From Sphingobium scionense (GTDB lineage: Bacteria; Pseudomonadota; Alphaproteobacteria; Sphingomonadales; Sphingomonadaceae), in contig NZ_JACIEU010000004.1 in assembly GCF_014197035.1 (NCBI RefSeq), forward strand, positions 186,001-250,000: DNA of 64,000 nucleotides. The letters run 5' to 3'. A program made the position numbers and the translations under genes. Below are positions 1 to 10,526 of this stretch, piece by piece. Under the pieces are notes generated by a model that saw only the letters and a list, made by a program, of their open reading frames with translations, did not search any database and was not told the origin of the DNA. Position 1 is the stretch's first letter, and every line of letters begins with the position of its first letter.

Positions 1-1275
1 CAGGTCGGTGCAGATCGGGCCATCCTTGCCGACGAACTTGGGGTTGATGACCGACCCTTGTCCGCCCAGCCACAGCCAGTCGGCGCGATACTTTCCGTCG
101 CCCTCGACCGCGAAGACGGGGTTCAGGCCGTTCGCCTTGCACAGCGCAAAGTCGTCCTCGCCATGGTCGGGCGCCATATGGACAAGGCCGGTGCCCGCAT
201 CAGTCGTGACGAAATCGCCCGCAAGGAACGGACGCGGCTTGGCGAAGAAGCCGCCGAGCGCGTGCATCGGGTGACGCGCAACGGCGCCGGCGAGGTCCGA
301 GCCTTTGACCAGAGCGACCTCTTGGGTCTGGATCATCACACCCCACGCAGACGCAATTGCATCTTCGAGGCGCTCAATCAGTGCTGGTTCATTCGCCACC
401 AGAATTGACAAGCCGTTGAGTGCCGAAAATGCAGGCGTTGTTCCGGGATGCACACCCTCTTGAACGGTTTGGACGACAACGACCTTACGAACGGCATACT
501 CAACCTCAGGCCCATAGGCCAAAGCCTGGTTCACCGGGATCGTCCAGGGCGTCGTGGTCCAGATCACCGCATGGGCGCCGCGCAATTCCGGCGCGTTCGG
601 CGCTTCGACGATCTCGAACGCCACGTCGATCTGCGTGGACGTGATGTCCTCATATTCCACTTCCGCCTCGGCCAGCGCGGTCTTTTCAACCGGGGACCAC
701 ATGACGGGCTTGGCGCCGCGATAGAGCTGGCCGCTCTCCGCGAACTTCAGCAGTTCGCCCACGATCGTCGCTTCCGCGTCGAACTTCATGGTCAGATAGG
801 GATCGGCCCAATCGCCCATCACGCCCAGACGCTTGAACTGCTCCTTCTGCACGTCCACCCATTTGTCGGCATAGGCGCGGCACTGGGCGCGGAACTCGGA
901 AGGCGGAACCTCGTCCTTGTTCATCTTCTTCTTGCGATATTCCTCCTCGATCTTCCATTCGATCGGAAGGCCGTGGCAGTCCCAGCCGGGCACATAGGGC
1001 GCGTCCTTGCCCAGCAGCGACTGGCTGCGGACGATGATGTCCTTCAGCACCTTGTTCATCGCATGGCCCATATGGATGTCGCCATTGGCGTAGGGCGGGC
1101 CATCATGCAGGATGAAGCGTTCGCGGCCGGCGCGCTTCTCGCGCAGCTTGCCGTAAAGATCCATCGCCGCCCAGCGCGCGGCAATCGCCGGTTCCTTCTG
1201 CGCGAGGCCGGCCTTCATCGGGAAGTCGGTGACGGGAAGGAAGACGGTGCTTTTATAATCGGGCTGGTCGGTCAT
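1..1275 (-). CDS. ileS: Isoleucyl-tRNA synthetase, N-terminal part (cut by window edge)
   Basis: Charges tRNA-Ile with isoleucine in the cytoplasm. The reading frame is open from the ATG at 1275 down to base 1, giving the first 425 codons of a protein usually about 930-970 residues long; the KMSKS half lies outside the window. The class I signature is visible as HMGH at residues 68-71, within PPYANGDIHMGHAMNKVLKD, and is followed by the WDCHGLPIEW motif of Ile/Val/Leu synthetases. The editing (CP1) domain begins after about residue 170, with WTTTPWTIP and the GTGLVHMAPDHGEDDF stretch. It lies downstream of ribF on the same strand, a common bacterial pairing, but a repeat separates the two genes. 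The family assignment is firm. Confidence 0.97.
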   Translation of the reverse strand, partial: MTDQPDYKSTVFLPVTDFPMKAGLAQKEPAIAARWAAMDLYGKLREKRAGRERFILHDGPPYANGDIHMGHAMNKVLKDIIVRSQSLLGKDAPYVPGWDCHGLPIEWKIEEEYRKKKMNKDEVPPSEFRAQCRAYADKWVDVQKEQFKRLGVMGDWADPYLTMKFDAEATIVGELLKFAESGQLYRGAKPVMWSPVEKTALAEAEVEYEDITSTQIDVAFEIVEAPNAPELRGAHAVIWTTTPWTIPVNQALAYGPEVEYAVRKVVVVQTVQEGVHPGTTPAFSALNGLSILVANEPALIERLEDAIASAWGVMIQTQEVALVKGSDLAGAVARHPMHALGGFFAKPRPFLAGDFVTTDAGTGLVHMAPDHGEDDFALCKANGLNPVFAVEGDGKYRADWLWLGGQGSVINPKFVGKDGPICTDL

Positions 1276-1300
1276 CGAATGTCCGTGCAAGTTTATGAAT

Positions 1301-1407
1301 CCGTTCGCCCTGAGCGAAGTCGAAGGGGCGGGCCGAGGGAAGCGAGGGCTCTAACCGGGCCTCGGCTCCGCTCGGCCGCGTGTCTCGACTTCGCTCGACA
1401 CGAACGG
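1301..1407. repeat. Sphingomonad intergenic inverted repeat (family B)
   Basis: The arm CGTTCGCCCTGAGCGAAGTC near 1302 is answered by TGTCTCGACTTCGCTCGACA and CGAACGG near 1381-1407, with an internal GC-rich stem (CGGGCC...CGGCCG). The element fills the gap between ribF and ileS. Such elements are dispersed in sphingomonad genomes. It could form a strong stem-loop in the ribF-ileS transcript. Confidence 0.75.
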
Positions 1408-1426
1408 GAAAAGTGGAAGCGTCGCC

Positions 1427-2353
1427 CTACGCGAGGTAAGGCGTTCCCGCAAGGATTTGCCGTGCGTCGTCGCAGTCGCGGGCGATCTGCGCGATCAGCG
1501 GGTCGAGGCCGTCATATTTCGCCTCCGGCCGGAGATAGTGGATCAACTGCACCTCGATGCTCTGGTCATAGAGGCGTTCGGCGAAATCGAAGAAATGCGG
1601 CTCCAGCAGCAGCTTGGGCGGATCGAAGGTCGGACGGATGCCCAGATTGGCGGCGCCGTCCAACACCCGGCCATCGGCCAGCAGCCCGCGCACGGCATAA
1701 ATGCCGAAGGCCGGGCGCAGATAGGGGCCAAGGTCGATATTGGCGGTCGGGAATCCGATGGTGCGGCCAAGCTTGTCGCCATGCTGCACCATACCCTGGA
1801 TCGTGAAGGGGCGCGTCAGCAGGCGGGTGGCGGTGGCGCAATCGCCGGCCTGCAATGCGGCGCGGATGCGGCTGGAGCTGATCACCCCTTCCGCGTCCGT
1901 GACCGGCGCGACCGCTTCGGCCGGCAGGCCCAGTTCGCCGAAGCTGGCGATGGTGCCGCTGCGGCCCTTGCCGAAGGTGAAATCCTCGCCGGTAACGACC
2001 GCGGCGACGCCCAGCTCTTCCATCAGCAGGCGAACATAGCCGGCTGGATCGAGCGCGGCGAGTTCGCGGGTGAAGTCGAACACCAGCATCGCGTCCGCAC
2101 CGGCTGCCGCGAACAGCGCCTGCCGCTGGTTCAGCGTGGTCAGGCGAAAGGGCGGCGTATCGGGCTGAAACAGGCGCATGGGATGCGGATCGAAGGTGGC
2201 GACGATCGCCGGCCGCCCTTCCGCCCGCGCACGCGCGATCGCGCGGCCGACCACCGCCTGATGGCCGGCATGAAAGCCGTCGAAATTGCCGAGCGCCATG
2301 ACGCCGCCGCGCAGATGCGCGGGGATCGGGGCATTGCTGGTAAGCCGCTCCAT
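1427..2353 (-). CDS. ribF: Bifunctional riboflavin kinase / FAD synthetase
   Basis: Converts riboflavin to FMN and then FAD. The 308-residue protein has the N-terminal nucleotidyltransferase domain (LGNFDGFHAGHQ around residues 21-32, and TFDPHPMRLF) and the C-terminal riboflavin kinase domain (GRTIGFPTANIDL, later the GIYAV strand). An upstream in-frame ATG would add 31 residues, but those are encoded by the repeat at 2417-2484 and so are not credible protein. The ATG at 2353 gives the normal family length. It precedes ileS on the same strand. Confidence 0.95.
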   Translation of the reverse strand: MERLTSNAPIPAHLRGGVMALGNFDGFHAGHQAVVGRAIARARAEGRPAIVATFDPHPMRLFQPDTPPFRLTTLNQRQALFAAAGADAMLVFDFTRELAALDPAGYVRLLMEELGVAAVVTGEDFTFGKGRSGTIASFGELGLPAEAVAPVTDAEGVISSSRIRAALQAGDCATATRLLTRPFTIQGMVQHGDKLGRTIGFPTANIDLGPYLRPAFGIYAVRGLLADGRVLDGAANLGIRPTFDPPKLLLEPHFFDFAERLYDQSIEVQLIHYLRPEAKYDGLDPLIAQIARDCDDARQILAGTPYLA

Positions 2354-2416
2354 GGCCGGGGCTATAGGGTGACACACAGGGCGTGGCAATTGGCGATCAT
2401 GCCCACACACCCCTGT

Positions 2417-2484
2417 CGTCATTGCGAGCGTAGCGAAGCAATCCATGTGCGCCGGTGGATTGCTTCGCTACGCTCGCAATGACG
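2417..2484. repeat. Intergenic inverted repeat (family A)
   Basis: Two 29-bp perfect inverted arms at 2417-2445 and 2456-2484 flank a 10-bp loop; each arm contains ATTGCGAGCGTAGCGAAGCA or its complement. The element lies between ribF and folA. Translated, it yields the well-known false N-terminus MDCFATLAMT. It would form a very stable hairpin in RNA. Confidence 0.9.
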
Positions 2485-2490
2485 GAAGAT

Positions 2491-2982
2491 TTACGGGCGA
2501 CGGCTGAAAGTCACGAAGCTGTAGGCCGGGCGCCCGTCCAGCGCGGGATGATCCGCACGCGCCGCTTCGCGCCAGTCCGCCGGATCGGGATAGGCGATAT
2601 GGGTGTCGCCTTCGGCGTCAACATGCACCTCGGTCAGTTCGATCCGGTCGGCACGGTCGAGGAACAGGCGATAAATTTCCGCGCCGCCGATCACCATCAG
2701 CACCGGCGCGTTAGCCAGCGCGATCGCGGCATCGACATCATGGGCGACCTCGGCGCCCTCCCCCGTCCAGTCGCGGTCGCGGGTCAGCACGATGTGGCGA
2801 CGGCCGGGCAGCAGGCCGGGCAGGCTGTCGAACGTCTTGCGCCCCATCAGCATCGGATGGCCCAGCGTCAGCGCCTTGAAATGCTTCATATCCGCCGGCA
2901 ACCGCCAGGGCAGGTCGCCATCCTTGCCGATCACGCCATTGTCGGCGCGCGCCAGGATCAGGACGATGTCCGGTCGGCTCAT
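2491..2982 (-). CDS. folA: Dihydrofolate reductase
   Basis: Reduces dihydrofolate to tetrahydrofolate with NADPH and is the trimethoprim target. The protein is 163 residues, normal for a chromosomal DHFR. It shows the ordered family motifs: ADNGVIGKDGDLPW near the N-terminus (substrate loop, with a Trp), the acidic residue in LPADMKHFK, MGRKTFDSL, and the cofactor-binding VIGGAEIY. Inverted repeats flank it on both sides, so it is probably monocistronic. Confidence 0.96.
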   Translation of the reverse strand: MSRPDIVLILARADNGVIGKDGDLPWRLPADMKHFKALTLGHPMLMGRKTFDSLPGLLPGRRHIVLTRDRDWTGEGAEVAHDVDAAIALANAPVLMVIGGAEIYRLFLDRADRIELTEVHVDAEGDTHIAYPDPADWREAARADHPALDGRPAYSFVTFSRRP

Positions 2983-2995
2983 CCGTCAACACTCC

Positions 2996-3084
2996 CGTCA
3001 TTCCCGCGAAGGCGGGAATCCACCTCACAGCCTTGCGAATGAACATGGCTCAGGAGATGGATCCCCGCCTTCGCGGGGATGACG
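2996..3084. repeat. Intergenic inverted repeat (family C), purK-folA gap
   Basis: The arms CGTCATTCCCGCGAAGGCGG (from 2996) and TGGATCCCCGCCTTCGCGGG (from 3058) enclose a short spacer. Each half is itself a small palindrome with the GTCAT/ATGAC ends typical of this family. Other copies lie near 18688, 21981, 22539 and 35193. Confidence 0.85.
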
Positions 3085-3106
3085 GCGAAAAGAAGGCAAG
3101 CGGCCT

Positions 3107-4177
3107 TCACAGGCTGAGCCGCGTCACATGCCCCATCTTGCGGCCCGGACGCGCCTCATGCTTGCCATAGAGATGGAGATGATTTTCCGGGTCGGACAGG
3201 ATCGCCAGCCATTCCGCCGCGTCGTCGCCGATCAGGTTGCGCATCTCGACCCGCTGGGCGGCCAGCCCCGTGTCGCCGAGCGGCAGGCCACAGATCGCGC
3301 GGACATGGTTCTCGAACTGGCTGGTGAGCGCACCCTCGGTCGTCCAGTGGCCGCTATTATGGACGCGCGGCGCCATTTCGTTGAACACCGGGCCGTCGGC
3401 GCTGGCAAAAAATTCCAGCGTCAGCACGCCGACATAGTCGAGCGCATCGGCGACCTGCTTGGCGAGCGCGCGGGCGGCGGGCAACTGCCCCTCGATCAGC
3501 GATCCGGCCGGCACGGTCGAGGTGGCAAGGATGCCATCGACATGGACGTTCGCGGCCGAATCCCAGAAGCGCACCGCGCCGTCGGCGCCGCGCACCAGGA
3601 TCACCGAATATTCCTGATCGAAGGTCACGAAGCCCTCGAGGATCGCGGGCTGGCGCCCAATCGCATTCCAGGCGCCGACCGCGTCGCCCGGCTCGTTGAT
3701 CCGGGCCTGGCCTTTGCCATCATAGCCCATGCGGTTGGTCTTGAGGATGGCGCGACTACCGATCATCTCGATCGCGGTTTCCAGATCGTCCAGGCTGTCG
3801 ACCGGCGCGAAGGGCGCGGTCAGGCCGCCGAGGTCGGCAACGAAGCGCTTTTCGGCCAGGCGATCCTGCGCGATGCGCAGCGCGCCGGCGCCGGGACGGA
3901 CCAGACCATGGCTCGCCAGCACGTCGACCGCCGACGGATCGATATTCTCGAACTCATAGGTGACGACATCCACGCCCTCGGCAAAGGCGGCGAGCGCGGC
4001 GGCATCCTCATAGGCGCCCTGGGTCCAGCTCGGCGAGACATCGGCGGCGGGGCCGCTCGTCTCGGGTGCGTAGATATGGGTGCGATAGCCAAGCTGGGCC
4101 GCGGCCATGGCGATCATCCGGCCGAGCTGGCCGCCGCCAAGGATGCCGATGGTGGCGCCGGGGGCGATGGTCGTCAT
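3107..4177 (-). CDS. purK: N5-carboxyaminoimidazole ribonucleotide synthase
   Basis: ATP-grasp enzyme that makes N5-CAIR from AIR, bicarbonate and ATP in de novo purine synthesis. The 356-residue protein begins with the nucleotide-binding loop GILGGGQLGRM (residues 11-21). It has the ATP-grasp core (ILKTNRMGYDGKGQARI, then EGFVTFDQEYSVI) and the C-terminal metal-binding stretch FNEMAPRVHNSGHWT, which is diagnostic for PurK. It follows purE with only 8 bp between them, so the two form an operon. Confidence 0.97.
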   Translation of the reverse strand: MTTIAPGATIGILGGGQLGRMIAMAAAQLGYRTHIYAPETSGPAADVSPSWTQGAYEDAAALAAFAEGVDVVTYEFENIDPSAVDVLASHGLVRPGAGALRIAQDRLAEKRFVADLGGLTAPFAPVDSLDDLETAIEMIGSRAILKTNRMGYDGKGQARINEPGDAVGAWNAIGRQPAILEGFVTFDQEYSVILVRGADGAVRFWDSAANVHVDGILATSTVPAGSLIEGQLPAARALAKQVADALDYVGVLTLEFFASADGPVFNEMAPRVHNSGHWTTEGALTSQFENHVRAICGLPLGDTGLAAQRVEMRNLIGDDAAEWLAILSDPENHLHLYGKHEARPGRKMGHVTRLSL

Positions 4178-4185
4178 GATCGGGA

Positions 4186-4674
4186 TCAGTCCTCGACGGT
4201 TTCGGCGACGGCGTCGGTCTGGCGCGCGCGCCAGGCGTCCAGCCGCTGCGCCAGTGCATCGTCATGCGTCGCCAGGATCGACGCGGCGAGCAGGCCGGCA
4301 TTGATCGCGCCGGGCTTGCCGATGGCCAGCGTGCCGACCGGGATGCCGCCGGGCATCTGGACGATGGAGAGCAGCGAATCCATGCCCTTCAATGCCTTGG
4401 ATTCCACCGGCACGCCCAGCACCGGCAGGCGGGTCATCGACGCAGCCATGCCGGGCAGATGGGCGGCCCCGCCGGCACCGGCGATGATGACCTTGAGGCC
4501 GCGGCCGGCAGCGCTGGTGGCATAATCATAAAGGCGTTGCGGGGTGCGATGGGCGGACACGACCTTGCACTCATGGGCGACGCCCAGCGCTTCCAGCGTC
4601 TCGGCGGCATGACGCATCGTCTCCCAGTCGGAGCGCGAGCCCATGATGATGCCGACTTCCACTGCCCCGCTCAT
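4186..4674 (-). CDS. purE: N5-carboxyaminoimidazole ribonucleotide mutase
   Basis: Rearranges N5-CAIR to CAIR, the step after PurK. With the start at the ATG at 4674 the protein is 162 residues, the normal class I PurE length. It has [13 protein letters not shown] at residues 9-20, the catalytic SAHRTP loop, and [14 protein letters not shown]. The start is supported by a GGGGAAG ribosome-binding site about 8 nt upstream; a farther in-frame ATG at 4722 would add 16 low-complexity residues. It is first gene of the purE-purK pair. Confidence 0.96.
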   Translation of the reverse strand: MSGAVEVGIIMGSRSDWETMRHAAETLEALGVAHECKVVSAHRTPQRLYDYATSAAGRGLKVIIAGAGGAAHLPGMAASMTRLPVLGVPVESKALKGMDSLLSIVQMPGGIPVGTLAIGKPGAINAGLLAASILATHDDALAQRLDAWRARQTDAVAETVED

Positions 4675-4782
4675 AAATCGCTTCCCCTGATGGGGCGGCC
4701 CACCGGCCTGCCCGGAAAGCAAAGCCCCTTAGCGGCCGGGCCGCCAGGGGGCAATGTGGTTTTCCGTATCGGCCGGGCCGAA

Positions 4783-5469
4783 TTACCGTTCCGACAGATA
4801 ATAGCGATCGGTCGCGGTCAGATCGTCGGCCAGTTCATAGACGATTGGCTGGCCGGTCGGGATTTCCAGCTCGGTGATCTCATCGTCGGGGATGTTCGAC
4901 AGATGCTTGACCAGCGCGCGCAGCGAATTGCCATGGGCGGAGATCAGCACGCGCTTGCCGGCGCGCAGTTCGGGGGCGATGCGGCCTTCCCAATAAGGCA
5001 GCACGCGGGCGATCGTGTCCTTCAGGCTCTCGGTCGAGGGGATGGCGATGCCGTCATAGCGGCGATCCTTCGACAGGTCGAACTCGCTGCCGGCTTCCAG
5101 CACCGGCGGCGGAATGTCGAAGCTGCGGCGCCAGATCTTGACCTGATCGTCGCCATGCTTGGCCGCGGTCTCGGCCTTGTTGAGGCCGGTCAGGCCGCCA
5201 TAATGGCGCTCGTTGAGGCGCCAGTCCTTCTCGACCGGCAGCCACAGCCGGGTCATTTCCTCCAGCGCCAGATTGAGCGTCTTGATCGCGCGGGTCTGGA
5301 GCGAGGTGAAGCACTGGTCGAAATCCAGCCCCTTTTCCTTCATCAGCCGGCCGGCGGCGCGCGCCTCTTCCGCGCCCTTTTCGGTCACGTCGACGTCCCA
5401 CCAGCCGGTGAAGCGGTTTTCCAGGTTCCAGGTCGACTGACCATGGCGGATGAGGACGAGCGTGGGCAT
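4783..5469 (-). CDS. gpmA: 2,3-bisphosphoglycerate-dependent phosphoglycerate mutase
   Basis: Interconverts 3- and 2-phosphoglycerate in glycolysis/gluconeogenesis. The 228-residue protein starts [15 protein letters not shown], with the phosphohistidine in the RHG motif (residues 8-10). It carries the other dPGM signatures [29 protein letters not shown] and the second histidine in [11 protein letters not shown]. An AGGAG site lies about 10 nt before the ATG at 5469, so the longer 246-residue version is unlikely. It is divergent from sppA. Confidence 0.96.
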   Translation of the reverse strand: MPTLVLIRHGQSTWNLENRFTGWWDVDVTEKGAEEARAAGRLMKEKGLDFDQCFTSLQTRAIKTLNLALEEMTRLWLPVEKDWRLNERHYGGLTGLNKAETAAKHGDDQVKIWRRSFDIPPPVLEAGSEFDLSKDRRYDGIAIPSTESLKDTIARVLPYWEGRIAPELRAGKRVLISAHGNSLRALVKHLSNIPDDEITELEIPTGQPIVYELADDLTATDRYYLSER

Positions 5470-5623
5470 CGGGCGTGTCTCCTGCACGATTGGGGCGAAA
5501 GATGCGCCTGCCATAGCGGGCAAAATTATGGGCGCAAGCTTGTCGCGGGTCAGGACAAGCCCACATTGCAGTCAAACCGGCGATGCGATAGCTCGGGACG
5601 ACCAACGGAAAAGGAACGGCGAT

Positions 5624-7504
5624 TTGGCATTTGTGAAGGGCGCGTGGCGCATCCTGGTCGCGATCAAGGACGGACTGGTGCTTCTGTTCCTGCTGCTCTT
5701 CTTCGGGCTGCTCTATGCCGCCCTGTCCTTTTCGCCCAAGCCGGCCAAGCCGATCGGCAGCGGCGCGCTGCTGCTGGATCTGGATGGAGCGATCGTCGAG
5801 CAGCCGGCCGAGGTCAGCGCCACCGCCATCCTGTCGGGCTCGGGCGACCAGGCGAAGGAATATCGCCTGTCCGACATATTGACCGCGCTCGACGCCGCCC
5901 GCACCGACGACAAGGTGAAGGCAGTGGTGCTCGACCTCGACGATTTCACCGGCGGCGGCCAGGTCGCCATCGCCCGCGTCGGCAAGGCGCTGGACGCGGT
6001 GCGCGCCGCCAAGAAGCCGGTCTTCGCCTTCGCCACCCTCTATAGCGACGACAGTTACCAGCTCGCCGCCCATGCCAGCGAAGCCTGGGTGGATCCAATG
6101 GGCGGCGTCGCCATCGCCGGACGCGGCGGATCGGGCCTCTATTACAAGGGGCTGATCGACAAACTCGGCGTCAACACCCATGTCTACCGCGTCGGCACCT
6201 ACAAGAGCTTCGTCGAACCCTATATCCGCGCCGACCAGTCGCCCGCCGCCAAGCAGGCCAATCAGGAACTTGCCGGTGCCCTGTGGCAGAACTGGCAGGA
6301 TGACGTGACCAAGGCGCGGCCCAAGGCCAAGGTCGCGGCCTATGCCGCCGACCCCGCCGCCGCCGCGAGCGCCACCGGGGGCGACCTGGCCAAGGCCGCG
6401 CTGGCCGCCGGCCTGGTCGACAAGTTGGGCGATCAGGAGGCCTTTGAAGATCGCGTCGCCAAGGTTGCAGGGGATCCGTCCGACAAGGACGATACCGACT
6501 ATGCCGCGATCGATTACGCGACCTATCTGAAGGCCCGCAAGCCCGCCAATGACGGGCAGATCGGCGTGCTGACTGTCGCCGGCGACATTGTCGATGGCGA
6601 GGCCGGGCCGGGCACGGCGGCGGGCGACACGATTTCCGACCTGCTGCTGAAGGCGCTGGACGAGAAGGACTTGAAGGCCCTGGTCGTGCGCGTCGATTCG
6701 CCGGGCGGATCGGTACAGGCATCGGAAAAGATCCGCCGCGCCATCATGGAAGCCAAGTCCGCCGGCCTGCCGATCGTCGTGTCGATGGGCAATGTCGCGG
6801 CAAGCGGCGGCTATTGGGTCTCGACCCCGGCCGACATCGTCTTTGCCGAACCCGACACCATCACCGGATCGATCGGCGTATTCGGTATCATCCCGAGCTT
6901 CGAGGGCACGCTGGCCAAGATGGGCATTACCACCGACGGCGTGCGCACCACACCTTTGTCCGGGCAGCCCGATATCGCCGGCGGCACCACGCCGCAATTC
7001 GACCAGATCATGCAGATGGGGGTCGAGGACATCTATCGCCGCTTCGTCGGCCTGGTCGCCAAGGCCCGGCACAAGACGCCGGGGCAGATCGACGCCATCG
7101 CCCAGGGCCGCGTCTGGGATGGCGGCACCGCCCGCCAGATCGGCCTGGTCGACCGGTTCGGCGACCTCAACGACGCGATTGCCGAAGCCGCGCGTCGCGC
7201 CAAGATCGATCCGGCCAAGGCCAAGCCATACTGGATCGAGAAGCAGCCGGACAAGTTCGCCGAGTTCATCCAGTCGATCGCCGACCGCGAGAAGGATGAT
7301 GCTGGTGCCCCGCGCGACCTGATCGGCCGCGAAGCGAAGCTGCAGCAGCGCTGGGCGCTGCAGGCCGTCGCCGATGTGCGCGCACTGGTGAGCGGCGCGG
7401 GCGTGCGTGCCGACTGCCTGGAATGCCGCGGCTATGGCGCGCCCAAGCCCGCGAGCCGGGATGCGCGCGGATGGCTGGCGTTACTGGGATCAGCCTGGCA
7501 CTGA
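5624..7504 (+). CDS. sppA: Signal peptide peptidase SppA, 67-kDa type
   Basis: Membrane-bound serine protease (family S49) that degrades cleaved signal peptides at the inner-membrane face. The protein is about 626 residues with one N-terminal membrane segment (VLLFLLLFFGLLYAAL) and two tandem S49 domains. The general-base lysine is Lys194 in YRVGTYKSFVEPY; the nucleophile is Ser394 in GNVAASGGYW, followed by GSIGVFG. I chose the TTG at 5624 because an AAGGA site lies about 8 nt upstream and the membrane segment follows directly. The GTG at 5633 is an alternative, and a much longer in-frame start at 5450 would run over the gpmA promoter. Convergent with mutL. Confidence 0.93.
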   Translation: MAFVKGAWRILVAIKDGLVLLFLLLFFGLLYAALSFSPKPAKPIGSGALLLDLDGAIVEQPAEVSATAILSGSGDQAKEYRLSDILTALDAARTDDKVKAVVLDLDDFTGGGQVAIARVGKALDAVRAAKKPVFAFATLYSDDSYQLAAHASEAWVDPMGGVAIAGRGGSGLYYKGLIDKLGVNTHVYRVGTYKSFVEPYIRADQSPAAKQANQELAGALWQNWQDDVTKARPKAKVAAYAADPAAAASATGGDLAKAALAAGLVDKLGDQEAFEDRVAKVAGDPSDKDDTDYAAIDYATYLKARKPANDGQIGVLTVAGDIVDGEAGPGTAAGDTISDLLLKALDEKDLKALVVRVDSPGGSVQASEKIRRAIMEAKSAGLPIVVSMGNVAASGGYWVSTPADIVFAEPDTITGSIGVFGIIPSFEGTLAKMGITTDGVRTTPLSGQPDIAGGTTPQFDQIMQMGVEDIYRRFVGLVAKARHKTPGQIDAIAQGRVWDGGTARQIGLVDRFGDLNDAIAEAARRAKIDPAKAKPYWIEKQPDKFAEFIQSIADREKDDAGAPRDLIGREAKLQQRWALQAVADVRALVSGAGVRADCLECRGYGAPKPASRDARGWLALLGSAWH

Positions 7505-7513
7505 CGCCAGGCT
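7492..7513. terminator. Hairpin between convergent sppA and mutL
   Basis: A perfect 8-bp stem (AGCCTGGC at 7492-7499 with GCCAGGCT at 7506-7513) spans the 10-bp gap between the two stop codons. It lacks a U-tract, so it is at best a weak or factor-dependent terminator serving both strands. Confidence 0.4.
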
Positions 7514-7514
7514 G

Positions 7515-9329
7515 TCACTTCCGCCCGAACAGCTTCTCGATATCGCCATGGCCGAGCTTCACCCAGGTGGGCCGGCCATGGTTGCATTGGCCCGATCGCG
7601 GGGTCACTTCCATTTCGCGCAGCAGGGCGTTCATTTCCGCCACGCTCAGGATACGGCCGGCGCGGACCGAGCCGTGGCAGGCCATGGTCGCGGCGACCAG
7701 ATCCAGCCGCTCCTTGAGCGACAAGGCGCTGTCATAGGCGGCAAGATCATCGGCAAGGTCGGAGACCAGCCCCTGCACATCGCCCTGCCCCAGCAGCGCC
7801 GGGGTCGCCCGCACCAGCATGGCCGAGGGGCCGAAGCGCTCCAGCTCCAGGCCGAATTCCTTGAGTTCGGCGACCCGCGCCTCCAGCCGGTCGCAGGCCG
7901 GCTCGTCCAGTTCCACCACCTCGGGCAGCAGCAACGCCTGCGACGCCACGCCCTGCCCCTCCATCGCGCGGCGCATCCGTTCCAGCGTCAGCCGCTCATG
8001 CGCGGCATGCTGGTCGACGATGACCAGCCCATCCTCCGCCTCGGCGACGATATAGGTGCGCGCGACCTGGCCGCGCGCGACGCCAAGCGGGAAGCTGTGC
8101 CCTTCGGGTGCGGGCGCGGCGGCGGGTTCGGCCCGCGCCTGAGGCGGCGGGGTCAGGAAATTCGGCCGCCGATCCCCGACGCCCTGATAGCCCGCGGGCG
8201 AGGATGGCGCGAACTGGCTGTAGCTGGGCGGCGCATAGGGCGTGGCCGCCGCCTCGAAGATCGGCATGGCGCCGATCGGCGTCGGCGACAGCGGCTCGGG
8301 CTTCCAGGCATTGAGCGCGGCAGGATCGGCATGCTGCACGGCGCGGAAGCCCTCCGCATCGAGCGCGCGACGCAGGCCCGAGACGATCATGCCGCGAATC
8401 AGCGCCGGATCGCGGAAACGCACCTCGGTCTTGGCGGGATGGACATTGACGTCCACCTCCAGCGGCGGGACGTCGAGGAACAGGGCGACGACCGGATGGC
8501 GATCGCGCGCCAGCATGTCGGCATAGGCGCCGCGCAGCGCGCCGATCAGCAGCCGGTCGCGGACCGGACGGCCGTTGACGAACAGATATTGATGATCGCC
8601 AACGCCCCGATTGTAGGTCGGCAGCGAGGCGACGCCGGAAAGTTGCACCCCGTCCCGCTCCAGGCTGACGATCACATGATTGTCGGCAAGCTGCCGGTCG
8701 GTGAGCGCGGCGACCCGCTCCTCGCGCGCCTCCCCCGCCTGCACGCCCAGCACGCGGCGGCCATCATGCTCGACCGAGAAGGCGACCGACGGATGGGCCA
8801 TGGCAAGGCGGCGCATGACGTCGAGGCAGGCGGCATATTCCGACTTGGCCGAGCGCAGGAACTTGCGCCGCGCGGGCACCCTGGCAAAGAGCTGGTCGAC
8901 GATGACGCGGGTGCCGGGCGGCAATGCGGCCGGCCCTTCGGCCACCAGCACGCCATTGTCGACGGTGCGGTTCCAGCCATCGGCGCCGCGCGGCCGGCTG
9001 TCGATCGACAGTCGCGCGACCGAGGCGATCGATGGCAGCGCCTCGCCCCGGAAGCCCAGCGTCGCGACATTCTCGATCGCGTCGTCGGGCATCTTGGAGG
9101 TGGCATGGCGTTCCAGCGCCAGGGCCATGTCCTGCGAATCCATGCCGCAGCCATCATCACTGACCTCGATCCGATCGAGCCCCCCGGACGACAGGCGCAC
9201 GGCGATGCGCGTCGCGCCGGCATCCAGCGCGTTTTCGACGATTTCCTTGAGCGCGCTGGCGGGTCTTTCGACCACTTCGCCTGCGGCAATGCGATTGACC
9301 AGATGTTCGGGCAGACGGCGTATTGACAT
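7515..9329 (-). CDS. mutL: DNA mismatch repair protein MutL
   Basis: ATPase matchmaker that couples MutS mismatch recognition to strand incision. The 604-residue protein has the GHKL ATPase signatures: IAAGEVVERPASALKEIVEN, DAGATRI, DDGCGM and GFRGEALPSI. A proline/alanine-rich linker lies around residues 330-410. The C-terminal domain carries the endonuclease metal motif DQHAAHERLTLE starting at residue 439, plus ACHGSVRAG and CNHGRPT near the end. The protein therefore looks like an incising MutL, as expected where MutH is absent (known for the family). Divergent from mreB across 133 bp. Confidence 0.97.
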   Translation of the reverse strand: MSIRRLPEHLVNRIAAGEVVERPASALKEIVENALDAGATRIAVRLSSGGLDRIEVSDDGCGMDSQDMALALERHATSKMPDDAIENVATLGFRGEALPSIASVARLSIDSRPRGADGWNRTVDNGVLVAEGPAALPPGTRVIVDQLFARVPARRKFLRSAKSEYAACLDVMRRLAMAHPSVAFSVEHDGRRVLGVQAGEAREERVAALTDRQLADNHVIVSLERDGVQLSGVASLPTYNRGVGDHQYLFVNGRPVRDRLLIGALRGAYADMLARDRHPVVALFLDVPPLEVDVNVHPAKTEVRFRDPALIRGMIVSGLRRALDAEGFRAVQHADPAALNAWKPEPLSPTPIGAMPIFEAAATPYAPPSYSQFAPSSPAGYQGVGDRRPNFLTPPPQARAEPAAAPAPEGHSFPLGVARGQVARTYIVAEAEDGLVIVDQHAAHERLTLERMRRAMEGQGVASQALLLPEVVELDEPACDRLEARVAELKEFGLELERFGPSAMLVRATPALLGQGDVQGLVSDLADDLAAYDSALSLKERLDLVAATMACHGSVRAGRILSVAEMNALLREMEVTPRSGQCNHGRPTWVKLGHGDIEKLFGRK

Positions 9330-9459
9330 TGATTAGTGACTAGCCCAAGCGAGCGCTTTCCGCGAGCCGCGACCCCAAAAATATTCCAGCATAGATTTGG
9401 GCGGAACGGAGCGCGGACACGAACACTGCCGTCCCGGGAACCCGGGCGAAACAGGATGA

Positions 9460-10509
<1,050 letters not shown>

Positions 10510-10526
10510 TCCGGGGGACATAGACG

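Noticed and set aside
2354..2446. N-terminal extension MDCFATLAMT of RibF (and a mirror frame on the plus strand at 2455)
   Set aside because: Encoded by the intergenic inverted repeat; not part of either protein.
5054..7072. 672-codon minus-strand frame
   Set aside because: Antisense to sppA and out of frame with gpmA; no ribosome-binding site or protein-like features.
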